From Betaproteobacteria bacterium (GTDB taxonomy: Bacteria > Pseudomonadota > Gammaproteobacteria > Burkholderiales > SG8-41), in NCBI GenBank assembly GCA_029883965.1, contig JAOUIN010000087.1, positions 1 to 8,960 on the forward strand: a stretch of DNA of 8,960 nucleotides. The letters are read 5' to 3'. The position numbers and the translations under genes were made by a program. Of the stretch, positions 1 through 6,126 are shown in pieces. The notes under the pieces were generated by a model that made no database searches, had not been told where the DNA came from, and saw only the letters and a list, made by a program, of their open reading frames with translations. Every line of letters begins with the position of its first letter. Positions within the stretch are counted from its first letter, which is position 1.

Positions 1-1013
1 GCTTTCAGCGCCTTGCGCTCATCCATGCCTTTGGCCTTGATCGCCGTCAGGATTTTTTCCGCTGTTGCCGGCAGCGAGTAAATGCGTACACCCACCGCGT
101 CATGTATCGCATTGAGTATGGCCGCTGCAGTAGGCACGGAAGTCGGTTCGCCCACGCCTTTGGCACCGAAGGGCCCGGTAGGATCATAGTTCTCGACGAT
201 ATCGACCTCGATCTCGGGCATGTCCAGGCTGGTCGGCATGATGTAGTTGGTGAGATTCGGGTTGATCTGCCTGCCAGCGGCATCGAACAGGATTTCCTCC
301 TGCAGCGCAAATCCCAGGCCCATCGAGATGCCGCCTTCGACCTGCCCCTCGACCAGCATGGGGTTGATCGCTGTGCCGCAGTCATGGGCGGCAACGATGC
401 GCAGCACATCGACCTCGCCGGTCTCGTCATCGACGTCGACTTCGGCGATCTGTGTGGCGTAAACATAGGTGTTGAACGGTTTGCCCTGACCGGTTTCCGG
501 GTCCATCGGAACGGTCGCCGGATTCCACGAGGCGCTGCCGATCGCAGGCTGCCCCTTCACGACTTGCGCCTGGAATGCCACATCGCCGATCGCCAGGTAA
601 CGCTGCGGAAAAGCCTTGACCTGGATTTTCCGGTCCCGTGCTTCGAGCTGGTCCGTACGTACGCCCAGCATGGGTGCTGCAATCTCAAACAGAATGGCCA
701 GCGCCTTGTCGGCAGCCAGCTTGACGGCGTTGCCCGTGACGTAGGTGGTGCGACTGGCAATGGCGCCGGTGTCCATCGGCGTGGTATCCGTGTCGCCCGA
801 AATGACATGCACGTCATCGGTTGCAATGCCCAGGGCCTCGGCAGCAATCTGCCCCAGGACAGTGAGTGCACCTTGCCCCGTTTCCACCGTGCCGGTCAGC
901 AGCGTCGCCGTGCCGTCTTCGTTGACCTTGATGGTCGCTGCACTGGCATTGGCAGCGACCGTGAATCCGATCGGGTACCACATGCAGCCGATTCCGCGTC
1001 CGCGCCGTTTCAT
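1..1013 (-). CDS. Molybdenum hydroxylase, second molybdopterin-binding subunit (C-terminal half of the large subunit; 3' end cut by window)
   Basis: This gene encodes the second half of a xanthine dehydrogenase-family molybdopterin subunit. I translated it by hand: 337 codons are open from ATG 1013 to the left edge with no stop. Visible motifs are the Mo-cofactor loop ETGQG (residues 44-48), the segment AAHDCGTAINP (209-218 plus neighbours) followed by EGQVEGG (222-228), and GAKGVGEP (283-290). Glu289 in the last motif sits where the catalytic base of the family lies. The hammerhead and first Mo-binding domain are missing here and are supplied by the gene just upstream. Its ATG overlaps that gene's TGA as ATGA, with a purine-rich GGAAGGAAGG about 6 bases before the start, so translational coupling is likely. 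There is no signal peptide, so the complex is cytoplasmic. The stop is probably only a few codons beyond the edge, because family members end soon after the final helix (SLPATAEKILTAIKAKG). The substrate is unknown. Confidence 0.9.
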   Translation of the reverse strand, partial: MKRRGRGIGCMWYPIGFTVAANASAATIKVNEDGTATLLTGTVETGQGALTVLGQIAAEALGIATDDVHVISGDTDTTPMDTGAIASRTTYVTGNAVKLAADKALAILFEIAAPMLGVRTDQLEARDRKIQVKAFPQRYLAIGDVAFQAQVVKGQPAIGSASWNPATVPMDPETGQGKPFNTYVYATQIAEVDVDDETGEVDVLRIVAAHDCGTAINPMLVEGQVEGGISMGLGFALQEEILFDAAGRQINPNLTNYIMPTSLDMPEIEVDIVENYDPTGPFGAKGVGEPTSVPTAAAILNAIHDAVGVRIYSLPATAEKILTAIKAKGMDERKALK

Positions 1014-2404
1014 GCGCCACCTTCCTTCCAGCCGAATCGACGTGCGGCCTGAAGCAGCGACTCCTTGACCACAACGCTGTCCAGGACCTGTCCCGTGGGA
1101 CTGATCGAACCGGTCTCGAAGGCATTGCGCAGGCGAATCTCCAGCGGATCGATGCCGAGGGCGCTGGCGATTTCATCCATCTGCGATTCATAGGCAAAGC
1201 AGACCTGCGGCGCCCCGAAACCGCGCATCGCACCGGTCATGGTCTTGTTGGTATAGACCACGCAGGCCTCGACATGCACATTGTCGATTCTGTAGGGCCC
1301 CACCGACAGTATCGCGGCTTTGCCTAGCGTGGTTTCACTCCAGGAGCAGTAGGCGCCGCCGTCCAGCACCAGGCGAATCTTGCGTGCCAGTATGCGTCCC
1401 TCGCGATTGACCCCGGTCTTGAAATCCATGATGAAGGGATGACGCGTCGTTGAGGCGATGAATTCCTCGGACCGGGTATACACGCCTTTTACCGGGCGCC
1501 CCGTTTTCTTGGACAGCAAGGCCAGCACCGGCTCCTGGGTAATTTCATTCTTGCCGCCGAAATTACCGCCGACGATGGTGCCGACCAGCCGGATGCGATT
1601 GATCGGCATGCGCAAGGTGCGGGCCAGATCCGCACGCCCCAGCGTGATCCGGCCGAGACTCGAGTAGACCGTGACCCGGCCGTTGGCATCCCACAATGCA
1701 ATCGATGCATGCGGCTCGATCGGCACATGCTCCACCATCTGGGTGCGGTATTGCCCCTCGAACACATGATCGCTGGCTGCCAGCGCCTGCTCGACATCCC
1801 CTTTGATGATCACTTTTCGTGCGTAGATATTGCTTTCGGTCGCGTGCACTTTCGGCGCATCGTCCTTGATGGCTTCCAGCGGATCAAACACGGCGGGCAG
1901 CGCTTCGTACTCAACCTTGATTTTCGTCAGTGCCTCTTCGGCAATCTGCTCGCTGACGGCAGCGACTGCCGCTACACCGTCTCCGGCATGAAACACGCGC
2001 TCATCTGCCAGCACGGGTTGATCCTGGAACGACGGTCCGAACGAATTGACGGGAACATCACGGCCGGTCAGCACGGCAACCACCCCCGGCATTGCCTCGG
2101 CCTCGCTGGTATCGATGCTGACGATTCTCGCTGACGCCACGCCCGCGCGCTTGATCTTGGCATAGAGCATGCCGGGAAACGCCATGTCATCGATATAACG
2201 CGTTTGCCCCAGTCCGTGCATGCGTCCATCGGGACGGGTCACTCGCTGTCCTACGGCCGGTGTCTGCTGCCTGACTTCAGGAACCAGCAGTTCCAGCGGG
2301 AACACCGCCGGCAGCGTATCGCCGTAAACCCGCAGCGGGTTCTCTGAAGCCAGCCCCTGTTCGGCGATATGCAGCTTCTCTTCTACCGTCGCTCCTTTGT
2401 TCAT
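1010..2404 (-). CDS. Molybdenum hydroxylase, first molybdopterin-binding subunit (hammerhead plus MoCo domain 1)
   Basis: This 464-residue protein carries the N-terminal half of a xanthine dehydrogenase/aldehyde oxidase large subunit. An a/b-hammerhead domain spans about residues 58-170, and the first Mo-cofactor-binding domain about 190-455. Landmarks are IEPH (229-232), whose Glu230 is placed like the substrate-orienting Glu802 of bovine xanthine dehydrogenase; GGNFGGK (279-285); and RGFGAPQ (394-400). The RGFG loop marks a xanthine dehydrogenase-like enzyme; the AYRCSFR loop of true CO dehydrogenase is absent. Full-length relatives have about 750-800 residues in one chain; this one stops at GWKEGGA, exactly between the two Mo-binding domains, and the rest follows in the overlapping next gene. 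About 55 residues precede the hammerhead, more than usual. The start at 2404 is backed by GGAGGG 7 bases upstream. It lies 2 bases past the [2Fe-2S] gene's stop codon region (3-base gap), so it belongs to the same operon. Confidence 0.93.
   Translation of the reverse strand: MNKGATVEEKLHIAEQGLASENPLRVYGDTLPAVFPLELLVPEVRQQTPAVGQRVTRPDGRMHGLGQTRYIDDMAFPGMLYAKIKRAGVASARIVSIDTSEAEAMPGVVAVLTGRDVPVNSFGPSFQDQPVLADERVFHAGDGVAAVAAVSEQIAEEALTKIKVEYEALPAVFDPLEAIKDDAPKVHATESNIYARKVIIKGDVEQALAASDHVFEGQYRTQMVEHVPIEPHASIALWDANGRVTVYSSLGRITLGRADLARTLRMPINRIRLVGTIVGGNFGGKNEITQEPVLALLSKKTGRPVKGVYTRSEEFIASTTRHPFIMDFKTGVNREGRILARKIRLVLDGGAYCSWSETTLGKAAILSVGPYRIDNVHVEACVVYTNKTMTGAMRGFGAPQVCFAYESQMDEIASALGIDPLEIRLRNAFETGSISPTGQVLDSVVVKESLLQAARRFGWKEGGA
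1014..1029 (-). promoter_or_regulatory. Ribosome binding site of the second Mo subunit, inside the 3' end of the first
   Basis: On the minus strand the sequence GGAAGGAAGGTGGCGC directly precedes ATG 1013. AAGG ends 6 bases before the start codon, which is good Shine-Dalgarno spacing. The same bases encode the end of the upstream protein (WKEGGA), and GWKE is common at this point in single-chain relatives, so part of the match may be coincidental. Together with the ATGA overlap it supports independent initiation of the second subunit. Confidence 0.55.
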
Positions 2405-2407
2405 GCT

Positions 2408-2905
2408 TCAGCCCTCCACTTTCGCACCTGAATGGTCGGTCTCGTTGCGCATCACACGAGCCGCATGAAGTACTGCGTCAATCATCTTGGTATAGCCCGT
2501 GCAACGGCAAAGATTTCCCGCCAGTCCGTCACGTACCTCCTGCCGGGACGGGTCAGGGTTCTCATCGAGCAACGCTTTGGCCGACAGAATGACGCCGGGC
2601 CCGCAAAAACCGCACTGCAGCGATGCATGCTCTTCGAAGGCCCGCTGTATCGGATGCAATTGCTCACGCGAAGCAAGACCTTCTATGGTCAGTATTTCCC
2701 GCCCGTCCGCCTGCCCGGCCAGCATGAGGCAGGCGTTCACAGGCTTGCCGTCAACAATGACCGTGCACGCGCCGCAGTCACCCACATCGCAGCCAAGCTT
2801 GGCTCCGGTATGACCCAGTTGATTACGCAACAGCCCCAGTAATGTGGTTTCAGGCGGTACCGACAATGCGTGTTGGCTGCCGTTAACGGTAAGACGAATG
2901 TCCAT
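2408..2905 (-). CDS. Molybdenum hydroxylase [2Fe-2S] iron-sulfur subunit
   Basis: This is the small electron-transfer subunit, 165 residues from ATG 2905, the normal length for CoxS/HcrC/NdhS-type proteins. The N-terminal plant-ferredoxin-like domain carries Cys39, Cys44, Cys47 and Cys59 (CDVGDCGAC, then NACL). The C-terminal helical domain carries Cys98, Cys101, Cys133 and Cys135 (QCGFC and LCRCTGY). All eight ligands of the two [2Fe-2S] clusters are present, as is the Gln before Cys98 that usually contacts the pterin. Electrons would pass from the Mo centre through both clusters to FAD in the neighbouring subunit. A GTG at 2908 directly before the ATG could also start the protein one residue earlier; ATG is preferred because the GAGG element lies about 8 bases before it. 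The gene starts 22 bases past the FAD gene's stop and ends 3 bases before the next start. Confidence 0.97.
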   Translation of the reverse strand: MDIRLTVNGSQHALSVPPETTLLGLLRNQLGHTGAKLGCDVGDCGACTVIVDGKPVNACLMLAGQADGREILTIEGLASREQLHPIQRAFEEHASLQCGFCGPGVILSAKALLDENPDPSRQEVRDGLAGNLCRCTGYTKMIDAVLHAARVMRNETDHSGAKVEG

Positions 2906-2927
2906 CACGGATACCTCGCGGTTTTCG

Positions 2928-3797
2928 TTACTTCTTCAACGCCTGCGCATGCGCGTGCATGAGCACTCTTTTGACCAGCACCTCTACAATTTCCTTCCGG
3001 TAGGTTGCCGATGCCCGGAAATCGGTGATGGGTTTGCATTCCTCTGCCGCAATTTTCCCGGCCTCGACCATGATTTCGGGTGTAGGCACTTGCCCTGCAA
3101 GGCATTTCTCGGCGTTGGGCGCGCGTATGACGGTAGGCGCGACAGCGCCCAGCGCAATGCGCGGCTCCCTGATCCTGCCTTTCGCGTCCAGCCAAAGGCT
3201 GCCTGCGGCGTTCACCAGTGCCAGCGCCTGGCCCTTGCGCAAACCAGATTTCAGAAAATTAACCGGCTTGCCGATGTTTTCAGCGGGAATGACGATTTCC
3301 ATCAGCAGTTCGTCCGGCTTCAATGCCGTTCGCCGTGGTCCTTTGAAAAATTCAGTCAACGGCATTTGCCGGTTGCCGGAGTTCCCGGCCAGAACGACCC
3401 AGGCGTCCAAAGCCATCAGCGTAGGGCCACTGTCCATGGACGGCACTGCCGTAACCAGATTGCCGCCCAGGGTGCCCAGGTTGCGCGTCTGGACCGCACC
3501 TATGGTGTGCGCGGCATCGACCAGCGCCGGAAAGTGTTCCTGGATCACGCTCGATTTCATGATCTCCGTATGCGTCACCAGGGCCCCGATGCGCAAGCCC
3601 TTGTCCGTGACCTCGATGCCACCCAGCCCCTGCGTGCGTGAAATATCAATGACCATCCTGGGGGGGTGTGGTGAGGATTTGAGATCCGCCAGCAGGTCTG
3701 TGCCTCCGGCCAGGATTTTTGCCTCCGATCCATGCTCGGCAAGCAATCTAACTGCCTGCTGGATGTCTCCGGCTGCTACGTAGTTAAACGCCCGCAT
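2928..3797 (-). CDS. Molybdenum hydroxylase FAD-binding subunit
   Basis: This 289-residue protein is the flavin subunit of the hydroxylase and passes electrons from the iron-sulfur clusters to an acceptor, probably NAD+ or another soluble acceptor. FAD-binding motifs of the vanillyl-alcohol-oxidase fold type used by CoxM/XdhB proteins are LAGGTDLLADLK (29-40) and TRNLGTLGGNL (104-114). The CO-dehydrogenase flavoprotein C-terminal domain covers about 176-280 and ends with DFRASATYRKE (259-269). There is no extra [4Fe-4S] insertion such as the one in 4-hydroxybenzoyl-CoA reductase beta subunits, which argues against that enzyme. I chose ATG 3797 because MRAFNY is the usual family N-terminus and GGGAGG lies just upstream (3801-3806, with a short 3-base spacer). 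An in-frame ATG at 3839 would add 14 residues but lacks a ribosome binding site. This is the first gene of the operon. Confidence 0.95.
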   Translation of the reverse strand: MRAFNYVAAGDIQQAVRLLAEHGSEAKILAGGTDLLADLKSSPHPPRMVIDISRTQGLGGIEVTDKGLRIGALVTHTEIMKSSVIQEHFPALVDAAHTIGAVQTRNLGTLGGNLVTAVPSMDSGPTLMALDAWVVLAGNSGNRQMPLTEFFKGPRRTALKPDELLMEIVIPAENIGKPVNFLKSGLRKGQALALVNAAGSLWLDAKGRIREPRIALGAVAPTVIRAPNAEKCLAGQVPTPEIMVEAGKIAAEECKPITDFRASATYRKEIVEVLVKRVLMHAHAQALKK

Positions 3798-3864
3798 GTG
3801 CCTCCCGTTTAAAGGATGCTGCCCTGATGATTTTCGCATGAAAAACCGGAGAGCGACGAATTCT

Positions 3865-3894
3865 TTGATATTTCACAGACTCCGAAATTTTCAA
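3865..3894 (-). promoter_or_regulatory. Candidate sigma-70 promoter for the Mo-hydroxylase operon
   Basis: On the minus strand TTGAAA (3894-3889, 5 of 6 matches to the -35 consensus) is followed after 18 bases by TATCAA (3870-3865, 4 of 6 matches to the -10 consensus). Transcription would begin near 3858, about 60 bases before the FAD-subunit ATG at 3797. The match is modest and was found by eye in A+T-rich DNA, so it could be chance. Confidence 0.3.
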
Positions 3895-4110
3895 AGGTGT
3901 GTCGTGTCGATGGCTTGCGTACAGCATGCGGCGGCGCAGCATGGCCGGCGTTGCAGCTAATTTCTCGATTACACGCTGATTGGCAGTGTTTGACTCTGAA
4001 CATGCGTGTAGCAAAGGGGTTTATCATCATGAGTATTCAGATTTGACGTCCTTTCTCAAAAACGAAACAGTGACTGTGGCCTGTGCCGTGCAGTTTCCGG
4101 TGGAATATCA

Positions 4111-4130
4111 AGCCCGGTGTTAACCGGGCT
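4111..4130 (+). promoter_or_regulatory. Perfect 8-bp hairpin in the leader of the DUF4197 gene
   Basis: AGCCCGGT and ACCGGGCT are exact reverse complements separated by the loop GTTA. The G+C-rich stem ends 4 bases before the AGGAG ribosome binding site. No run of T follows on either strand, so it is not a standard rho-independent terminator. Such a stem could stabilise the mRNA 5' end, affect ribosome access, or be a protein-binding palindrome; the sequence does not decide between these. Confidence 0.6.
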
Positions 4131-4134
4131 ACAA

Positions 4135-4139
4135 AGGAG
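4135..4139 (+). promoter_or_regulatory. Ribosome binding site fixing the GTG start of the DUF4197 gene
   Basis: AGGAG lies 6 bases before GTG 4146, an ideal arrangement. The frame is open upstream to another GTG at 4083, but that position has no Shine-Dalgarno sequence and would put the hairpin inside the coding region. The site therefore decides the start in favour of 4146. Confidence 0.75.
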
Positions 4140-4145
4140 AACCTG

Positions 4146-4883
4146 GTGAACGGAATTTTGGCAATCGTATTGGGCGCGCTGGTCGCGTGCACCGCATCGG
4201 CGCAAATGCCCGATTTCAACAGCATTATCAAGGGGATCGAAGGCCTGCCCAAAACCCAGGCAGGTGGATCCGGCGGCAGCACCGACGACAAAACCACCGG
4301 TGCCGGCATCAAGGAAGCGCTGGCGGTCGGTACCGAACGCGCGGTGAAAAGCCTCTCCGGCGTTAACGGTTACTTCGGCAATCAGGCGGTGAAGATCCTG
4401 ATGCCCGACAGCATCAAGAAGGTGGCGGAAGTTGCCAGCATGGTGGGCTTCCAGAAACAGGTCGATTCATTCGTGCTCAGCATGAATCGTGCGGCGGAAG
4501 CCGCCGCGCCGCTGGCGGCGAAATACTTTGCCGACGCGATCCGCGACATGTCGCTGGAAGACGTGCGCGGCATCATGACCGGCGGCAACACTGCGGCCAC
4601 CGAATTCTTCAGTCGCAAAATGCGCGGCAAGCTCTACACCGCGTTCAAGCCGGTCGTGTCAAAAAAGGTCAATGAGGTTGGCGCGACGCGCGCCTACCAG
4701 GACATGATCGGGCGTTATGACAGCGTGCCGTTTGTAAACAAGCAGTCGCTCGATCTGGATGATTACGTGACCAACAAGTCGCTTGACGGCCTGTTCTACA
4801 CCGTTGGCGAAGAAGAAAAGAAAATCCGCACCAACCCGGTTGCCCGCACGACCGACCTGCTGAAGACTGTATTTGGCAAGTAG
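4146..4883 (+). CDS. DUF4197 family exported protein, possible lipoprotein
   Basis: This 245-residue protein matches the DUF4197 family along its whole length; the family's function is unknown. Recognisable blocks are IKEALAVGTERAV (55-67), SMNRAAEAAAP (112-122), GGNTAATEFF (146-155), GRYDSVPFV (189-197), LDLDDYVTNKSLDGLF (202-217) and the C-terminal NPVARTTDLLKTVFG (230-244). The N-terminus is hydrophobic (residues 4-14) and ends in LVAC (12-15), a lipobox-like sequence, so Cys15 could be lipidated; signal peptidase I cleavage after ASA (17-19) is the alternative. The n-region has no Lys or Arg, which is unusual for an export signal. A low-complexity Gly/Ser/Asp/Thr linker (about 40-51) joins the signal region to the helical domain. 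It starts at GTG with a good ribosome binding site and is followed by its own terminator, so it appears to be a single-gene unit, probably a housekeeping gene unrelated to the catabolic genes on either side. Confidence 0.9.
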   Translation: MNGILAIVLGALVACTASAQMPDFNSIIKGIEGLPKTQAGGSGGSTDDKTTGAGIKEALAVGTERAVKSLSGVNGYFGNQAVKILMPDSIKKVAEVASMVGFQKQVDSFVLSMNRAAEAAAPLAAKYFADAIRDMSLEDVRGIMTGGNTAATEFFSRKMRGKLYTAFKPVVSKKVNEVGATRAYQDMIGRYDSVPFVNKQSLDLDDYVTNKSLDGLFYTVGEEEKKIRTNPVARTTDLLKTVFGK

Positions 4884-4904
4884 CCGGAATCGACGCTATA
4901 CCAG

Positions 4905-4930
4905 CCGCGCCTGAACAGCGCGGTTTTTTT
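4905..4930 (+). terminator. Rho-independent terminator after the DUF4197 gene
   Basis: The stem CCGCGC (4905-4910) pairs perfectly with GCGCGG (4918-4923) across a 7-base loop and is followed directly by seven T residues (4924-4930). It begins 22 bases after the TAG stop at 4881-4883. It should end the DUF4197 transcript and separate it from the amidohydrolase gene, which then needs its own promoter. Confidence 0.9.
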
Positions 4931-4958
4931 GTCCGGACCCGGTGTATTGCCCTCGTAA

Positions 4959-4971
4959 CCGGAGAATCCGG
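4959..4971 (+). repeat. Short inverted repeat upstream of the amidohydrolase gene
   Basis: CCGGA and TCCGG flank GAA as a perfect 5-bp inverted repeat, about 76 bases before the amidohydrolase ATG. An 8-base palindrome, GTCCGGAC, lies at 4931-4938 just after the terminator. Either might be an operator half-site, but both are short and could occur by chance in G+C-rich DNA. A TATGAT at 5013-5018 resembles a -10 element but has no matching -35 at normal spacing. Confidence 0.25.
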
Positions 4972-5047
4972 CTCGATAAACCCCGGCAGCAAAAGATTGT
5001 GCGCCGGTCCCGTATGATTCGATTTTCCATTTATTACAGGCCGAACC

Positions 5048-6046
5048 ATGAAAACCATCGACATCCATGCCCACATCGTTCCCGATTCGATGTGGCGTGC
5101 CATCGAGGCGAAACAGGACTGGCATGGCTTCAGGCACGAGCCGGGTGAAGGGTTAGGCACGATGGTGGCCTGCGGCCAGCGCACCGAGTTCTCGTCGCCC
5201 AAGGTACGCTACACGGTCGAAGAACGCATCCGGGACATGGACACGTTGAAGGTGGACGTGCAGGTGCTTTCCATTCATACACCCTTCGTCGGCTATCACC
5301 TGCCGCCGGAGCAGGGCCTCGCACTCGCGCGTGACTTCAACGACGAACTCGGTGCCACCGTGCGCAAAGGCAAAGGGCGGCTTGCGGGATTTGCGACGTT
5401 GCCGGTGCAGGACACCGGACTGGCGATCGCCGAGCTCGAACGCGCGGTCACGCAACTGGGCCTCAAGGGCGCGTCACTCGACACCCAGGTCAATGCCGAG
5501 CAGTGGGACGAGCCGCGGTTCCTGCCGTTCTTCAAGGCAGCCGAGCAGCTGGGCGCGGTGCTGTTCTACCATCCGCAGCCGCGCAACAACTTTCTGGCGG
5601 ACCGGATCAAGCGTCACGGGCTCAACAACAGCCTCGGCGTGATCCTCGACGACGCCATCGTCACCGCGGTGCTGATCTGTGGCGGCGTGCTGGAAAAGTG
5701 CCCCGATCTGAAGATCTGCATCGCCCATGGCGGCGGTCCTGCGTGCTATGCGATGGGGCGGCTCGACCGCAATTGGCACGACCGGCCGGTGACGCGCAGC
5801 ACGCCGAAGCCGCCGAGCGCATACCAGACGCAGCTTTATTACGACACCGTCACCGGTGACGAGACCGCGCTGCGGTTCCTGATCGACCAGGTCGGCGCTG
5901 ATCGTGTGGTGATGGGCAGCGACTGGCCGTTTGTGCCATGGCATCCGTCGCCGGTGACGTGGCTGGAGAACCGTGAGTCACTGACGGCGGCCGAGAAAGA
6001 AAAAATTCTCTGGAAGAATCTGGCGGAGTTGCTCGATATCCGCTGA
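5048..6046 (+). CDS. Amidohydrolase family 2 protein, ACMSD-like metal-dependent decarboxylase/hydrolase
   Basis: This 332-residue cytoplasmic TIM-barrel enzyme belongs to the amidohydrolase-2 family, which includes aminocarboxymuconate-semialdehyde decarboxylase (ACMSD) and several hydroxybenzoate decarboxylases. Visible residues are His7 and His9 (IDIHAHIVP), His175 (FYHPQP), His227 (CIAHGGG), Arg238 (GRLDR) and Asp292 (MGSDWPF). From memory, Pseudomonas ACMSD uses His9, His11, His177 and Asp294 for zinc, His228 as catalytic residue and Arg239 for the substrate carboxylate; the spacing here is nearly identical and the length similar (about 336). Non-oxidative decarboxylation of an aromatic or muconate-type acid is therefore the best guess, with C-C or ester hydrolysis as the alternative. 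The ATG at 5048 gives the normal family N-terminus; the ribosome binding site is weak (AGG 8 bases upstream). It converges with the transporter genes, with an 80-base gap. Confidence 0.9.
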   Translation: MKTIDIHAHIVPDSMWRAIEAKQDWHGFRHEPGEGLGTMVACGQRTEFSSPKVRYTVEERIRDMDTLKVDVQVLSIHTPFVGYHLPPEQGLALARDFNDELGATVRKGKGRLAGFATLPVQDTGLAIAELERAVTQLGLKGASLDTQVNAEQWDEPRFLPFFKAAEQLGAVLFYHPQPRNNFLADRIKRHGLNNSLGVILDDAIVTAVLICGGVLEKCPDLKICIAHGGGPACYAMGRLDRNWHDRPVTRSTPKPPSAYQTQLYYDTVTGDETALRFLIDQVGADRVVMGSDWPFVPWHPSPVTWLENRESLTAAEKEKILWKNLAELLDIR

Positions 6047-6126
6047 AGGCGCTGTTGGTCACTTGAACATCCACCGGCTTGCGCACGCAGAGGATGGCTA
6101 TGCCAGCGTAAACTCCAGGGGGTTCT
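6047..6126. other. Convergent intergenic gap without a clear terminator
   Basis: Eighty bases separate the stop of the amidohydrolase gene from the stop of the TctA-TctB gene. The only hairpin is a weak TGGC/GCCA stem near 6093-6104 with no T-run on either strand. Termination in this convergent pair is therefore not explained by a visible intrinsic terminator. Confidence 0.5.

Larger units (their letters stand above)
3798..4145. other. Divergent intergenic region between the Mo-hydroxylase operon and the DUF4197 gene
   Basis: This 348-base stretch separates two divergent genes and is visibly more A+T-rich than the flanking coding DNA. Short open frames of 70-80 codons on the minus strand (about 3784-4030) have no ribosome binding site, no recognisable motif and arginine-rich composition, so I do not call them genes. 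Supported contents are a weak minus-strand promoter candidate (3865-3894), the FAD-gene ribosome binding site (3801-3806), a perfect hairpin (4111-4130) and the DUF4197 ribosome binding site (4135-4139). No regulator gene or clear operator was found. Confidence 0.7.

Noticed and set aside
102..1052. A 316-codon open frame on the plus strand opposite the second Mo subunit
   Set aside because: It is antisense to a gene with conserved catalytic motifs, has no ribosome binding site and a His/Arg/Asp-rich composition typical of shadow frames in G+C-rich DNA.
1010..2404. Assignment as carbon monoxide dehydrogenase (CoxL) or 4-hydroxybenzoyl-CoA reductase
   Set aside because: The CO dehydrogenase AYRCSFR loop is replaced by RGFGAPQ, and the FAD subunit lacks the [4Fe-4S] insertion of 4-hydroxybenzoyl-CoA reductase.
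2844..3783. Long plus-strand frames (about 250-265 codons) opposite the FAD subunit
   Set aside because: They run antisense to a well-supported family protein and show no family motif or translation signals.
3990..4027. A plus-strand promoter for DUF4197 made of TTGACT (3990-3995) and TATCAT (4022-4027)
   Set aside because: Each half is a fair match, but the 26-base spacing is far too long, and no partner element sits at 16-18 bases from either.
3784..4030. Two short minus-strand frames (73 and 76 codons) in the divergent intergenic region
   Set aside because: They overlap each other in different frames, lack ribosome binding sites and recognisable motifs, and one runs into the FAD gene's start region.
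4111..4130. The leader hairpin as a rho-independent terminator
   Set aside because: No T-run follows the stem on either strand, and it lies directly before a ribosome binding site rather than after a gene.
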